A DNA stretch of 19,343 nucleotides, from positions 1 to 19,343 of the forward strand of contig JAHEOG010000003.1 in assembly GCA_018609925.1 (NCBI GenBank), given 5' to 3'. The DNA is from Gammaproteobacteria bacterium (GTDB taxonomy: Bacteria; Pseudomonadota; Gammaproteobacteria; Thiohalorhabdales; Thiohalorhabdaceae). Position numbers and translations under genes: made by a program. Within the stretch, counting starts at the first letter, position 1. Every line of letters starts with the position of its first letter. This document shows positions 6,841 to 16,632 of this stretch, piece after piece. The notes below the pieces were generated by a model. It was not told where the DNA came from, ran no database searches, and saw only the letters and a list, made by a program, of their open reading frames with translations.

Positions 6841-7531
6841 AAAATGGCCCCGGCCAACCGATGGATTATCCCAGCCGGTCCGATCCTCCAGTATCGGGCG
6901 ACTGTGGGGTTCGCCCGTTCATGCGGTCGAAGCTCAAGGGCCGTGGCCGGAAATACCCCAGCAGGCGGATTAGAACGGCATCAATTCCGCCGTTCAAGCT
7001 TCGGCGTCGAGAGCCAAAACTGTGCTCGGCCCCTTCTCCGAGCTCCCGCCAGAAAGACGGATCCCCACGGACGATCCCTTACCAGCCTTTTTCCCATTCC
7101 GTAGGCCCGCCCTTCCTGTCGGGCTTACCCCCAATACCGCGCGGGGAAGCCCTTTTGCGGACCGGCGGCTTTCAGCAAAGGGTGCAGGTGGCGAGCAGCT
7201 TGGAAAAGGGAAGTGAAGAATGCAGGGAATCCCGGAGGAATGCAGCAATGGCCCTAGCAGGGATTTACCGAGATGAATGGATTGATCCGCTGACGGGCTG
7301 GCGAGGGAAGCCTTCAGCCTCGGGGAGACAACCCCGTCCACATGGCTTCCTTGTTCGGGCTCCAATTTCCTCCACTCAATACGGACCGCCCAAGTGAAGG
7401 TCTAGAAACGGAGCTAACACTAAGCGAAAGGGATCCGGCCCCTCCGCCCCGGGTTGAGGGAATATCCTCTCTGGCCCCCAGGCGATCTTTCGCCGGGGCT
7501 TACGGTGTACTCCGATCCTTATTGATTTTAT
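6841..7531. other. Long gap between the EAL gene and the tRNA, no supported gene
   Basis: About 690 bases. The best reading frame is 7248-7397 on the plus strand: 49 residues starting MALAGIYRDEWIDPLTGWRG, with GGAGG at 8-9 bases spacing. It matches no family I know and its C-terminal half looks random. Inverted repeats seen are TAGGCCCG/CGGGCTTA (7102-7109 with 7120-7127, one G-T pair) and GGCGGA/TCCGCC around 6965-6992. Frames on the plus strand that run on through the tRNA are artefacts. The minus-strand promoter of the EAL gene should lie at about 6840-6950, but I cannot point to a good -35/-10. Confidence 0.45.
7476..7498 (-). other. Hairpin downstream of the tRNA
   Basis: CCCC-(A)-GGCG pairs with CGCC-GGGG around a 6-base loop, an 8-bp stem with one bulged base. 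It starts 33 bases after the tRNA 3' end on the minus strand. It could be a transcript end or a processing structure. There is no T-tract, so an intrinsic terminator is not claimed. Confidence 0.3.
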
Positions 7532-7608
7532 TGGTGGGCCCGCGCGGACTTGAACCGCGGACCAAGGGATTATGAGTCCCCTGCTCTGACCGACTGAGCT
7601 ACGGGCCC
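7532..7608 (-). tRNA. tRNA with CAU anticodon, probably tRNA-Ile2 (lysidine type)
   Basis: A complete 77-nt cloverleaf reads on the minus strand. The acceptor GGGCCCG pairs with CGGGCCC, followed by discriminator A and an encoded CCA. The D-arm is GCTC/GAGC. The anticodon stem GGGGA/TCCCT holds the loop CTCATAA (anticodon CAT), the variable loop is TGGTC, and the T-arm is CGCGG/CCGCG with TTCAAGT. A CAU anticodon can be initiator Met, elongator Met or Ile2. The acceptor pairs fully (G1-C72), which excludes initiator Met. The context ACTCATAATC with variable-loop TTGGTC resembles E. coli ileX more than metT, so tRNA-Ile2, whose C34 would be changed to lysidine by TilS to read AUA, is preferred. 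Elongator Met is not excluded. Confidence 0.9.
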
Positions 7609-7626
7609 GAAAAAGGGGGATGGGAC

Positions 7627-7682
7627 AAAAAATTTACCCCAGGGCCGGGACCGCCGGGAAGGGCGGGCAGCGCCTGGGGTAA
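7627..7682 (-). terminator. Rho-independent terminator of rpoD
   Basis: Twenty-five bases after the rpoD stop, TTACCCCAGG pairs perfectly over 10 bp with CCTGGGGTAA (7682-7673 with 7643-7634). A 29-base GC-rich loop, which can itself fold, separates the arms. The stem is followed by ATTTTTT on the minus strand (7633-7627). This is a textbook intrinsic terminator, placed only 18 bases before the tRNA 5' end. Confidence 0.9.
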
Positions 7683-7707
7683 GGACGGAACGGCGAGGCC
7701 GTAGGAA

Positions 7708-9576
<1,869 letters not shown>

Positions 9577-9672
9577 GCGGCAATCCCTCCTGGCTGGACA
9601 ATGCGGGGCACAATCTCTGTCCCGGGCACATCGTCTGCAAATTGCGAGCCATCTAGCCCGTAGATGCGGGCC

Positions 9673-11511
9673 TCATTGCGGGGCGGTCGGGTCCGGCTCC
9701 CAGGGCCCGGCCCGCTCCAGGGCCTGCTGTTGGCGCTTCAGGTCCCGGAATTCCCGGGCCTGCTCGGTGGTCCACGTCCCGACCCGGGCCGCTTCCTCCA
9801 GGGCATCAAGGCGTGCCTTAAGGGCGTGGGCCTGGAGCTTGTGCAGACACCCCCGAAGCTGGGCGCGCCGGCCATCCTCGGGGACACCCGGATCTTGTCC
9901 GGCCACACGGGCAGCGGCCTCGCCGTAGGGCAGCTCCCGCAGCCGTTCCACCAGGGCCCCCACCCCGATCTCCGGATCCGCCTGCACGGCTTCCGCCGTC
10001 GCCAGAAGCAGATCGATCCCGGCGGAGCGGAATCGCCGGAGGTCCTCAGCGGCGGCCAGGACCTCTTCCGCCAGCCCGTGGGGATCGTGGAGGAGCAGCA
10101 GCAGCGCCTGGCGGCTAACCGGCTGGCCTGCCAGGGGGTCCGGGGATCCCGAAGAGCCGGCCTCACGCCCTTCAGAGGAGGCACGCGCTCGCCCCCGATT
10201 TCGTTCCAGATGCTGCGCAACGGTCTTGGAGCCCAGCTTGACCATGGCGTCGATGCGCTGGACCAGCAGGTCCCGCAGCTTGGGATCCCCGACCCGGCCG
10301 TAGAGGGGCCCTGCCAGCTCCAGGAGCCGGTCCCGCCCCTCCGGGGTGGTGAGCTCCACCCGGTCCTTGAGTCCGCGGATCAGGAATTCGAACAGCGGTG
10401 TTGCATTTTCGAGACGCTCCCGGAAGCCTTCGGGACCCTCCTTACGGACCAGGGAATCCGGATCCTCGCCCTCGGGCAGGAACAGGAAGCTCAGGGTCCG
10501 GCCCCTTCCGGCCTCGGGCAGGGCCGTGGCCACCGCCCGCCAGGCGGCCTCCCGGCCGGCACTGTCGCCGTCGAAGGCGAGCACCACCTCGGGGGCGGTG
10601 CGCAGCAGCAGCCGGAGCTGCTCCTCGGTGAGGGCCGTACCCAGCGGCGCCACCGCGTTATCCACCCCGGCCTCCGCCAGGGCGATGACGTCCATGTAGC
10701 CTTCCACCACCACGGCCCGCTGCTCCCGCCGGACGGCCTGGCGAGCCTCGTAGAGGCCGTAGAGCTCACGCCCCTTTTGGAACAGCGCACCCTCGGGCGA
10801 GTTCAGGTACTTGGGCTCACCGTCGTCCAGCACCCGGCCCCCGAAGGCGATCACCCGCCCCCGGCGGTCGCGGATGGGGAAGATGACCCGATTGCGGAAA
10901 CGGTCATAAGCCGAGTCGTCGCGGTCGATGACCAGTCCCGCCTCAGCTAGGGCCCGCCGTCCCGAAGCGTTGTCGCCGAGGGCCTCCAGCAGGTTGCGCC
11001 AGCCGGGCGGGGCAAAGCCCAACCGGAAGCGGGCGGCGGTCTCTCCGGTCACGCCACGCCCGCGTAGGTAGTCGTGGACCGCCGCGGCCTCGGGGTGGCT
11101 GCGGAGCTGGTACTCGAAGAACCGCGCCGCGCGCTCGCAGACCTTCCGCAGCGTGGCCGGATCGAGTCCCGAGCCCGACACCTCCTGCCCCGAGCCCCCT
11201 TGGCCCGCATCGGCCTCCTCGGGAACCTGCATACTGTAGCGGCCGGCGAGCTCGCGCACCGCTTCCGGGAAGCTCAGGTGCTCGAACTCCATGAGGAAGC
11301 CGATGGCGTTGCCGCCGGCGCCGCAGCCGAAGCAGTGGTAGATCTGGCGATCGGCGTTGACGTTGAAGGAGGGCGTGCGCTCCTCATGGAAGGGGCAGCG
11401 GGCCTTGAAGTTGCTGCCCTGCTTCTTGAGCGCCACGCACTCATCCACCACCTCGACGATGTCCACCCGGCCCAGAAGCTCGTCAATGAACGACTGCGGG
11501 ATGCGCGCCAT
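9673..11511 (-). CDS. dnaG: DNA primase DnaG
   Basis: 612 residues, near the E. coli length (581). An N-terminal zinc-binding domain carries C39, H42, C60 and C63 (CPFH and CFGC). The RNA polymerase domain includes the basic ssDNA-tracking segment DRFRNRVIFPIRDRRGRVIA (203-222). The TOPRIM catalytic motifs are VVVEGYMDVIAL (267-278) and LAFDGDSAGR (311-320), with GEDPDSLVRKEG after. The C-terminal third (about 440-612) is helical and fits the DnaB-binding domain. A linker rich in glycine and serine (101-117) sits after the zinc domain. It makes RNA primers at the replication fork with DnaB helicase. The ATG follows GGGGAGCC, and the gene lies 42 bases after mutS2, so the two are co-transcribed. 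Confidence 0.98.
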   Translation of the reverse strand: MARIPQSFIDELLGRVDIVEVVDECVALKKQGSNFKARCPFHEERTPSFNVNADRQIYHCFGCGAGGNAIGFLMEFEHLSFPEAVRELAGRYSMQVPEEADAGQGGSGQEVSGSGLDPATLRKVCERAARFFEYQLRSHPEAAAVHDYLRGRGVTGETAARFRLGFAPPGWRNLLEALGDNASGRRALAEAGLVIDRDDSAYDRFRNRVIFPIRDRRGRVIAFGGRVLDDGEPKYLNSPEGALFQKGRELYGLYEARQAVRREQRAVVVEGYMDVIALAEAGVDNAVAPLGTALTEEQLRLLLRTAPEVVLAFDGDSAGREAAWRAVATALPEAGRGRTLSFLFLPEGEDPDSLVRKEGPEGFRERLENATPLFEFLIRGLKDRVELTTPEGRDRLLELAGPLYGRVGDPKLRDLLVQRIDAMVKLGSKTVAQHLERNRGRARASSEGREAGSSGSPDPLAGQPVSRQALLLLLHDPHGLAEEVLAAAEDLRRFRSAGIDLLLATAEAVQADPEIGVGALVERLRELPYGEAAARVAGQDPGVPEDGRRAQLRGCLHKLQAHALKARLDALEEAARVGTWTTEQAREFRDLKRQQQALERAGPWEPDPTAPQ

Positions 11512-11553
11512 GGCTCCCCTGCTCCTGGCCCGGGCACGGCCCCGCCGCCGGGA

Positions 11554-14007
11554 CTAGCTGCCCGCGGCGTCGGCGCCTTCGAACACGACCTCAGTGACGC
11601 CCGCGCCGCCGGATTCGGGCCGGGCGAAACCGAACTCGGCCACGCGGGGATCGTCTCCCAGCGTCTCCTGGACCGCCTGGGCCAAGATCCCGCTACCCTT
11701 GCCGTGCAGGATGGTGACCCGCCCCAAACCGGACCCGTAGGCATTGTCCAAAAACGACTCCAGGGCCGCCAGGGCCTCGTCCCGTCGCTGACCGCGCAGG
11801 TCGATTCGGGTCTCGGCGGTGGCGCGGGGCTGGCGGGGTGCCGGTCCGGGGCCAGAGGCCTCGGGCTCGCTTCCCGCCGGCTGGGTTCGCTGAAAATCCT
11901 GCAGGTTCCCGCTCACCCGCTTGCCGTCCAGATCCATCTGGAGCTCGCCACGGTCCGGATCGACGGCTACCACCACCCCGGCCTTGCGGAACGGCGCCAA
12001 GCGGCCCCAATCGCCCACCCGGACTTCTCGATCTCCTTTGACATCCCCATCCTGGACCCGTTCCGCCGGCTCCACGGCCCGGAACTCGGCGTCCAGATCC
12101 GCCAGGGCGCGATCCGCCTCGGCGGTGTTGCCGGTCTCCTTGAGCCGGCGAATGACTGTCCTCACCTCCTCGCGGGCGCCTTCCAGGACCTCCTGCCAGC
12201 GTTCAGCCGACTCCCGGTAGGCGCGCTCGCGCTCGGCGGCAACCTGGGCCCGGAGCTCATCAGCCTCCGACTCGGCGTCCTGGGCCCGCTGCCGGGCCTC
12301 GGCGGCGGCGGTGCGCTCGCTCTCGGCCTCGGCGAGGAGGCGGTCGCGCTCGTTGAGGAGTTGCTCCACCTCCAGGTTGTCCTCGCCCAGGGCCTCCCGG
12401 GCGGCGTCAAGCAGGTCTTCGGGCACCCCCAGCCGGGCGGCGATCTCCAGGGCCTGGGAGCGCCCTGCCTGGGCCCATTCCAGCCGAAAGGTAGGCTCCA
12501 GGCGCGCCACATCGAAGGACAGGGCAGCGTTGACCACCCCGTCGTGGGCCACGGCGTAGTGCTTGAGCCGGTCCAGGTGGGTGGTGACCAGGGCCACCGC
12601 GTCCGCCGCGCGCAGGCGCTCGAGGACCGCCACTCCCAGGGCCGAGCCCTCGTTGGGATTGGTCCCCGTGCCCAGCTCGTCGATCAGCACCAACCGCTCG
12701 CTGTCCAGGTCCGCCAGGAGACCCTTCAGCCGCACAACCTGAGCGGAGAAGGTGGACAGGTCCGCGGCCAGGGACTGCTGGTCCCCGATCACCGCCCACA
12801 GATCCCGGAACCAGCCCACCCGGCCGGCGCCGGCGATGGGCAGGCCGCAGTAGGCCATCCAGTGGGCCAGGCCGACGGCCTTGAGCAAGACGGTCTTGCC
12901 GCCGGTGTTGGGCCCGGACACCACCAGGCAGGGGGTCTCCCCGCCCAGGGCGAGGTCGTTGGTCACCACCTCCCCCGGCCCGTGCTCCAGGACCAGCAGG
13001 GGATGGGCCGCCCCTTCCAGTTGGAACCCGGGGCCCTCGCCCAGATCGGGCACGCTGCCGGCAAGATCCCGGCGCAGGGCCTCGCCAGCGGCTAGCAGGT
13101 CCACTTGGGCCAGGAGGGCGATACCCGCCTCCAGGTCCTCCCGAGCGCGGGCCACGGCCTTGGTGGCCTGGAGGCGCACCCTGTGCTCGGCCCGCTGGGC
13201 CTCCGCCTCGGCGGCCTCAACGGCGTTGTTGAGAGCCACCGTCTCCAAGGGCTCCATGAACACCGTCTCGCCGCTGCCCGAGGCGGCGTGGATGACGCCC
13301 TTGAGCTGGCCTTGGCTTGCCGCCTTGACCGCCAGGACGTAGCGGCCCTGACGCAGGGTGATCCGCGTATCCTGGAGATGGGGCCGCAGCTCGCGGCTTC
13401 CGGCCCGCTCCTCGAGCCGGGTGCGGACCCGCTCGCGCGTCCGGCGCACCTCCGAGCGGGCCGCCAACAGCTCGTCGCTGGCCTCGTCCCGGATCCCGCC
13501 GGCGGGATCCAGGATCCGGTCCAGATGGCGAAACAGATCCTCCGGACGCTGGAGCTTGTCCAAGAGCTCCACCAGGAGGGGCTCCTCGGCGCTCCCGGCC
13601 GTTTCCTCCACCGCGGCCGCCGCCGCGAGGAACCCGTGGACCGCGGCAAGCTCCTCGGTGGTGAGGACGGCGTGCTCGATCCGGGCCCGATCCAGGACAG
13701 GCCGGATCTCAGGCAGATCGGGGCGCGGCAAGGGCCGGCCCGCATCGGTCTCGCGGGCGGTGGCGGCAGCCAGGGCTAGGCTCTCAGCCACTGCCTCCCG
13801 CTGCCCCAGCGGAGTCAGGTGCTCCGCCAGCTCGGCCCCGTAGCCGTGGCTCGTGCGTCGCCTTACGGCGGCACGGATCGAGGCCGCGTCCAGGGGATCG
13901 TCGGTTGGGGGCGCCCCGTCCGGGGCATACCGGCCGAGGCCCTGCTCCGGATCGGCCGCCCCCTTGGGATGGGGGTGTTCGGGCTCGGGGACCGAGGGAT
14001 CAGCCAC
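11554..14007 (-). CDS. mutS2: MutS2 family protein with C-terminal Smr endonuclease domain
   Basis: 817 residues, within the MutS2 range of about 780-820. It lacks the MutS mismatch-recognition N-terminus. Core and clamp helices (about 40-330) lead to the ATPase: Walker A GPNTGGKT (365-372), DLSTFS (416-421), Walker B LVLIDELGTGTNPNEG (439-454) and TTHLDRLKHYA (475-485). A long charged coiled coil (about 545-625) follows. The Smr domain (735-808) has IDLRGQ and the HGKGSG motif (768-773), the parts linked to nuclease activity. Family roles are limiting recombination (Helicobacter) and splitting collided ribosomes (Bacillus). Which applies here is unknown. The GTG start has only a weak GGAAG; the first 40 residues are Pro/Gly/Asp-rich and probably disordered. 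It lies between yqeY (106 bases) and dnaG (42 bases), an unusual position. Confidence 0.95.
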   Translation of the reverse strand: MADPSVPEPEHPHPKGAADPEQGLGRYAPDGAPPTDDPLDAASIRAAVRRRTSHGYGAELAEHLTPLGQREAVAESLALAAATARETDAGRPLPRPDLPEIRPVLDRARIEHAVLTTEELAAVHGFLAAAAAVEETAGSAEEPLLVELLDKLQRPEDLFRHLDRILDPAGGIRDEASDELLAARSEVRRTRERVRTRLEERAGSRELRPHLQDTRITLRQGRYVLAVKAASQGQLKGVIHAASGSGETVFMEPLETVALNNAVEAAEAEAQRAEHRVRLQATKAVARAREDLEAGIALLAQVDLLAAGEALRRDLAGSVPDLGEGPGFQLEGAAHPLLVLEHGPGEVVTNDLALGGETPCLVVSGPNTGGKTVLLKAVGLAHWMAYCGLPIAGAGRVGWFRDLWAVIGDQQSLAADLSTFSAQVVRLKGLLADLDSERLVLIDELGTGTNPNEGSALGVAVLERLRAADAVALVTTHLDRLKHYAVAHDGVVNAALSFDVARLEPTFRLEWAQAGRSQALEIAARLGVPEDLLDAAREALGEDNLEVEQLLNERDRLLAEAESERTAAAEARQRAQDAESEADELRAQVAAERERAYRESAERWQEVLEGAREEVRTVIRRLKETGNTAEADRALADLDAEFRAVEPAERVQDGDVKGDREVRVGDWGRLAPFRKAGVVVAVDPDRGELQMDLDGKRVSGNLQDFQRTQPAGSEPEASGPGPAPRQPRATAETRIDLRGQRRDEALAALESFLDNAYGSGLGRVTILHGKGSGILAQAVQETLGDDPRVAEFGFARPESGGAGVTEVVFEGADAAGS

Positions 14008-14113
14008 TGTCAGGCGCTTCCGGGGGAACGAGGCCCCACTTGAAGGCTGCGGGGCCGAGCTCGGGGGAAACCGTTGCCAGTCGTCGTCACGGGCCAGGTT
14101 CCGGGCGGGGAGC

Positions 14114-14560
14114 TCAGGAGGAGAGCCGCTCCTTGACGCGCCGGCTAACCTCGCCCATATCCGCCCGACCTTGGATCCGTTCCTTGAGCAGGCCCATCAC
14201 CTTGCCCATTTCCTGGGGCCCCTGAGCCCCCGACTCGGCCAGGGCCTCGTCGATGGCCGCATCCAGGTCGGCGTCGGACAGCGCCGGGGGCAGATACTCG
14301 GCGAGGACCGCCGCCTCGGCGTCCTCCCCCTCGGCCAAGTCCTCGCGGTCGGCGTCCCGGTACTGCTGGGCCGAGTCGCGGCGCTGCTTGATCAGCTTAT
14401 TGATGACCGCCAGCTCGTCGGATTCGGGCAACTCGGCGCCCTGCTCGATCTCGGCCTCGCGCAGTGCCGAGCTCAGCATGCGCAGTACCCCCACCCGGGC
14501 CTTGTCCCGGGCCCGCATGGCGGCCTTGATATCGGCGTCGATGCGCTCGCGGAGGGACAC
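14114..14560 (-). CDS. yqeY: GatB/YqeY domain protein
   Basis: 148 residues, the normal length for YqeY. It begins MSLRERIDADIKAAMRARDK, then VGVLRMLSSALREAEIEQG, and the C-terminal half has AVLAEYLPPALSDADLDAAI and QEMGKVMGLLKERIQGRADM. These are hallmarks of the family, which is related to the tail domain of the GatB amidotransferase subunit and may bind tRNA; its role as a stand-alone protein is not settled. The start is GTG at 14560, 18 bases after the rpsU stop, with only a weak GAG in front. Close coupling to rpsU is likely. YqeY beside rpsU and dnaG is a common arrangement in beta- and gammaproteobacteria. Confidence 0.95.
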   Translation of the reverse strand: MSLRERIDADIKAAMRARDKARVGVLRMLSSALREAEIEQGAELPESDELAVINKLIKQRRDSAQQYRDADREDLAEGEDAEAAVLAEYLPPALSDADLDAAIDEALAESGAQGPQEMGKVMGLLKERIQGRADMGEVSRRVKERLSS

Positions 14561-14578
14561 GGGCTCGAACGGGCCGAG

Positions 14579-14812
14579 CTAGCGGTTGCGCCAGCCGGTG
14601 CTGGAGCGCTCCATCCGGCGCTGCTGGCGGCGCAGCCGCTTGAGCAGGCGCTTGCGCGCGGCAGCCGCTTTGCGCTTGCGGGCTTCGGTGGGCTTCTCGT
14701 AGCGCTCCCGGCGCCGGGCCTCGGAAATGACCCCGGCCTTCTCGCAGGACTTCCGGAACCGCTTCAGCGCGGCCTCGAAGGGCTCGTTCTCCCGGACCTT
14801 GACCGTCGGCAT
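14579..14812 (-). CDS. rpsU: 30S ribosomal protein S21
   Basis: 77 residues, a few more than the usual 71. It starts MPTVKVRENEPFEAALKRFR, has KSCEKAGVISEARRRERYEK next, and ends in a very basic tail. All of this is diagnostic for bS21, which binds near the 3' end of 16S rRNA and helps initiation. The ATG at 14812 was chosen because GGAGG stands 6 bases before it and the family starts exactly there. The frame stays open upstream but is not coding. Head of the macromolecular-synthesis block, with its own promoter in front. Confidence 0.98.
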   Translation of the reverse strand: MPTVKVRENEPFEAALKRFRKSCEKAGVISEARRRERYEKPTEARKRKAAAARKRLLKRLRRQQRRMERSSTGWRNR

Positions 14813-14855
14813 GCACCCTCCTTGCGTTGGTTCCCCGATCCTAGGCAAACCTCGT

Positions 14856-14885
14856 ATTATATCCCCTTTGATCTGCCTCCGCCAA
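14856..14885 (-). promoter_or_regulatory. Probable sigma70 promoter of rpsU and the operon behind it
   Basis: On the minus strand TTGGCG (14885-14880) is followed after 18 bases by a perfect TATAAT (14861-14856), placing the start of transcription near 14849 and leaving a leader of about 37 bases before rpsU. The -10 is in the only AT-rich patch of the spacer. On the plus strand the same bases read TATTAT (14855-14860) and could be a -10 for tsaD, although no good -35 stands in front of it. Confidence 0.7.
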
Positions 14886-14905
14886 CGCCTATGCCCCCGT
14901 TGGCG
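14880..14905. repeat. Perfect 8-bp inverted repeat between rpsU and tsaD
   Basis: CGCCAACG (14880-14887) and CGTTGGCG (14898-14905) are exact inverted copies separated by 10 bases. The left arm covers the -35 element of the rpsU promoter. The repeat is therefore placed like a repressor operator for rpsU. If transcribed rightward it would be a hairpin ending 43 bases before the tsaD start. Confidence 0.6.
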
Positions 14906-14948
14906 CGTCGACGCCGTTGAGCGGGCACGTCCACCCCGGAGACCGGAT

Positions 14949-15983
14949 TTGCGAGTACTGGGCATCGAGACCTCCTGCGACGAAACGGGCATCGCCGTGT
15001 GGGACGCCGAGGCGGGCCTGCTGGCCCACCGCCTGCATTCCCAGTCAGGGGTCCACGCCGCCTACGGCGGCGTCGTCCCCGAGCTGGCCTCCCGGGACCA
15101 CATCCGCCGGGCGGTGCCCCTTACCGAGCGGGTCCTGGCCGACGCCGGGCTCGGCCTCGACGACCTGGATGGCGTGGCCGCCACAGCCGGTCCGGGACTC
15201 ATGGGGGCCCTGCTGGTGGGGCTGTCCCTGGGCAAGGCGGTCGCCTTCGGCCGCGGCCGGCCCTTCCTCGGGGTCCACCACCTGGAGGCCCACCTGCTGG
15301 CCCCGGCCCTGGAGGACGATCCCCCCGATTTCCCCTTCATCGCCCTGCTGGTTTCGGGCGGTCATACCCTGCTGGCCGAGGTACGGGGCCTGGGCTGCTA
15401 TCGGCTGCTGGGCCAGAGCCTGGACGACGCCGGCGGCGAGGCCTTCGACAAGACCGCCAAGCTCTTGGGATTGGGCTACCCGGGCGGACCGGCCGTCGCT
15501 CAGGCTGCAGCCAACGGGAATCCGGCGGCCTTCGATCTGCCCCGGCCCATGACCGGCAAGCCGGGCCTGGACTTTAGCTTCTCGGGCATGAAGACGGCCG
15601 TCCTGCACTGCCGCAAGACGGCGTCGGCTCCCTCGGACGAAGGCTTCGTCGCCGACCTCTGTGCCAGCTTCCAGCAAGCGATGGTGGAAACGCTCTGGAT
15701 CAAGGCCGCGCGGGCCTTGGCGGAAACCGGCCTGGAGCGACTGGTGGTGGCCGGTGGCGTGGGGGCCAACGCCCGCCTTCGGGAGCATTTCGCCTCCGGC
15801 GCGGCCGATCTGGGGGCCGAGCTGTTCTTCCCCCGTCCCGATTTCTGCACCGACAACGGGGCCATGATCGCCTACGCCGGGGGACGGCGGCTGGTGGCCG
15901 GGGAGTGCGACGGCTGGGACCGTACGGCGGTGGCGCGCTGGCCCCTGGACCAGTTGGCCCCGCCCGAGCGCATCCCGGCCTGA
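14949..15983 (+). CDS. tsaD: tRNA N6-adenosine threonylcarbamoyltransferase TsaD
   Basis: 344 residues, the normal length (E. coli 337). The N-terminus reads RVLGIETSCDETGIAVWDAE. The metal-binding HHLEAHLLA gives H111 and H115, and the third ligand D302 lies in FCTDNGAMIAYAGG. Other family motifs are LLVSGGHT (133-140), GEAFDKTAKLLGLGYPGGP (163-181), FSFSGMKTAV and VVAGGVGANARLR. It transfers threonylcarbamoyl from TC-AMP to A37 of ANN-reading tRNAs, with TsaB and TsaE. A TTG start at 14949 is chosen: it gives exactly the family N-terminus and GGAG stands 8 bases before it. In-frame sequence farther upstream overlaps rpsU and is not conserved. Divergent from rpsU and convergent with plsY, 25 bases apart without a visible terminator. 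Confidence 0.98.
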   Translation: MRVLGIETSCDETGIAVWDAEAGLLAHRLHSQSGVHAAYGGVVPELASRDHIRRAVPLTERVLADAGLGLDDLDGVAATAGPGLMGALLVGLSLGKAVAFGRGRPFLGVHHLEAHLLAPALEDDPPDFPFIALLVSGGHTLLAEVRGLGCYRLLGQSLDDAGGEAFDKTAKLLGLGYPGGPAVAQAAANGNPAAFDLPRPMTGKPGLDFSFSGMKTAVLHCRKTASAPSDEGFVADLCASFQQAMVETLWIKAARALAETGLERLVVAGGVGANARLREHFASGAADLGAELFFPRPDFCTDNGAMIAYAGGRRLVAGECDGWDRTAVARWPLDQLAPPERIPA

Positions 15984-16008
15984 GGCCGCCGGACCGACCT
16001 TTCCCGTT

Positions 16009-16632
16009 TCAGCCCTGCTCGGGGGTCTCCCCGATGCGCTCCTCCTCCCCGGTGAGGAGCCGGCGGATGTTGGTGTGGTGACGGGCGATGAGCAGGACAG
16101 CGACCACGGCCCCCAGTGCGATGAGCGGGGGCTCGGGGCGCAGCCAGACCAGCAGCAGGGGCGCGGCGGCGGCAGCCACCATGGCTGCGAGGGAGGAGTA
16201 CCGGAAGGCGGCGGCCACCGCCAGCCATATCACCGCCAAGGGCCCGGCAACCATCGGGGACAGGGCCAGGAAGACCCCAAAGGCGGTGGCCACCCCTTTG
16301 CCGCCGCCGCGCCCCTGGGTGTAAAGGGGGAACATGTGACCCAACACGGGAGCGAGCGCCACCAGAGCCAGCGGCCAGCCCACGAGGAAGGGCAGCGCCA
16401 GCGCCACGGGGATCACGCCCTTGAGCAGGTCTCCCGCCAGGGTCACCGTGGCCGCGGTCCGGCCTCCCAGGCGCAGGACATTGGTGGCGCCCGGATTGCC
16501 CGAGCCCGCAGTCCGGGGATCGGGGAAGCCCATTACCCGGGCGGCAACCACCGCCGAGGTCAGCGAGCCCAGGGCATAGGCCGCCGCGAACCCGATGACC
16601 GCCGCCATCCACACGATCGGCTCAGGGCTCAC
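16009..16632 (-). CDS. plsY: Acyl-phosphate:glycerol-3-phosphate acyltransferase PlsY
   Basis: 207 residues, typical for PlsY. The conserved motifs appear in order: GSGNPGATNVLR (43-54), GDLLKG (67-72), LGHMFP (97-102), and GGGKGVATAFG (109-119). Between them are at least five hydrophobic helices. It acylates glycerol-3-phosphate with acyl-phosphate from PlsX at the inner membrane, the first step of phospholipid synthesis. The start is GTG at 16632, inside the last codons of the L,D-transpeptidase gene (11-base overlap), so the two are translationally coupled. The C-terminal tail is acidic (GEEERIGETPEQG). The tsaD-plsY neighbourhood is conserved in many gammaproteobacteria, with plsY converging on tsaD as here. 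Confidence 0.97.
   Translation of the reverse strand: MSPEPIVWMAAVIGFAAAYALGSLTSAVVAARVMGFPDPRTAGSGNPGATNVLRLGGRTAATVTLAGDLLKGVIPVALALPFLVGWPLALVALAPVLGHMFPLYTQGRGGGKGVATAFGVFLALSPMVAGPLAVIWLAVAAAFRYSSLAAMVAAAAAPLLLVWLRPEPPLIALGAVVAVLLIARHHTNIRRLLTGEEERIGETPEQG

Noticed and set aside
7342..7575. Plus-strand 77-residue frame ending GPRGLEPRTKGL
   Set aside because: Its C-terminus is the antisense of the tRNA; the ending is the familiar artefact of translating tRNA genes.
11074..13095. 673-residue plus-strand frame spanning dnaG and mutS2
   Set aside because: It lies opposite two well-supported genes and has no recognisable motif; long antisense frames are expected at this GC content.
14032..14056. 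GGCCCC/GGGGCC hairpin upstream of mutS2
   Set aside because: A 6-bp GC stem with a 13-base loop is expected by chance at this composition and has no T-tract.
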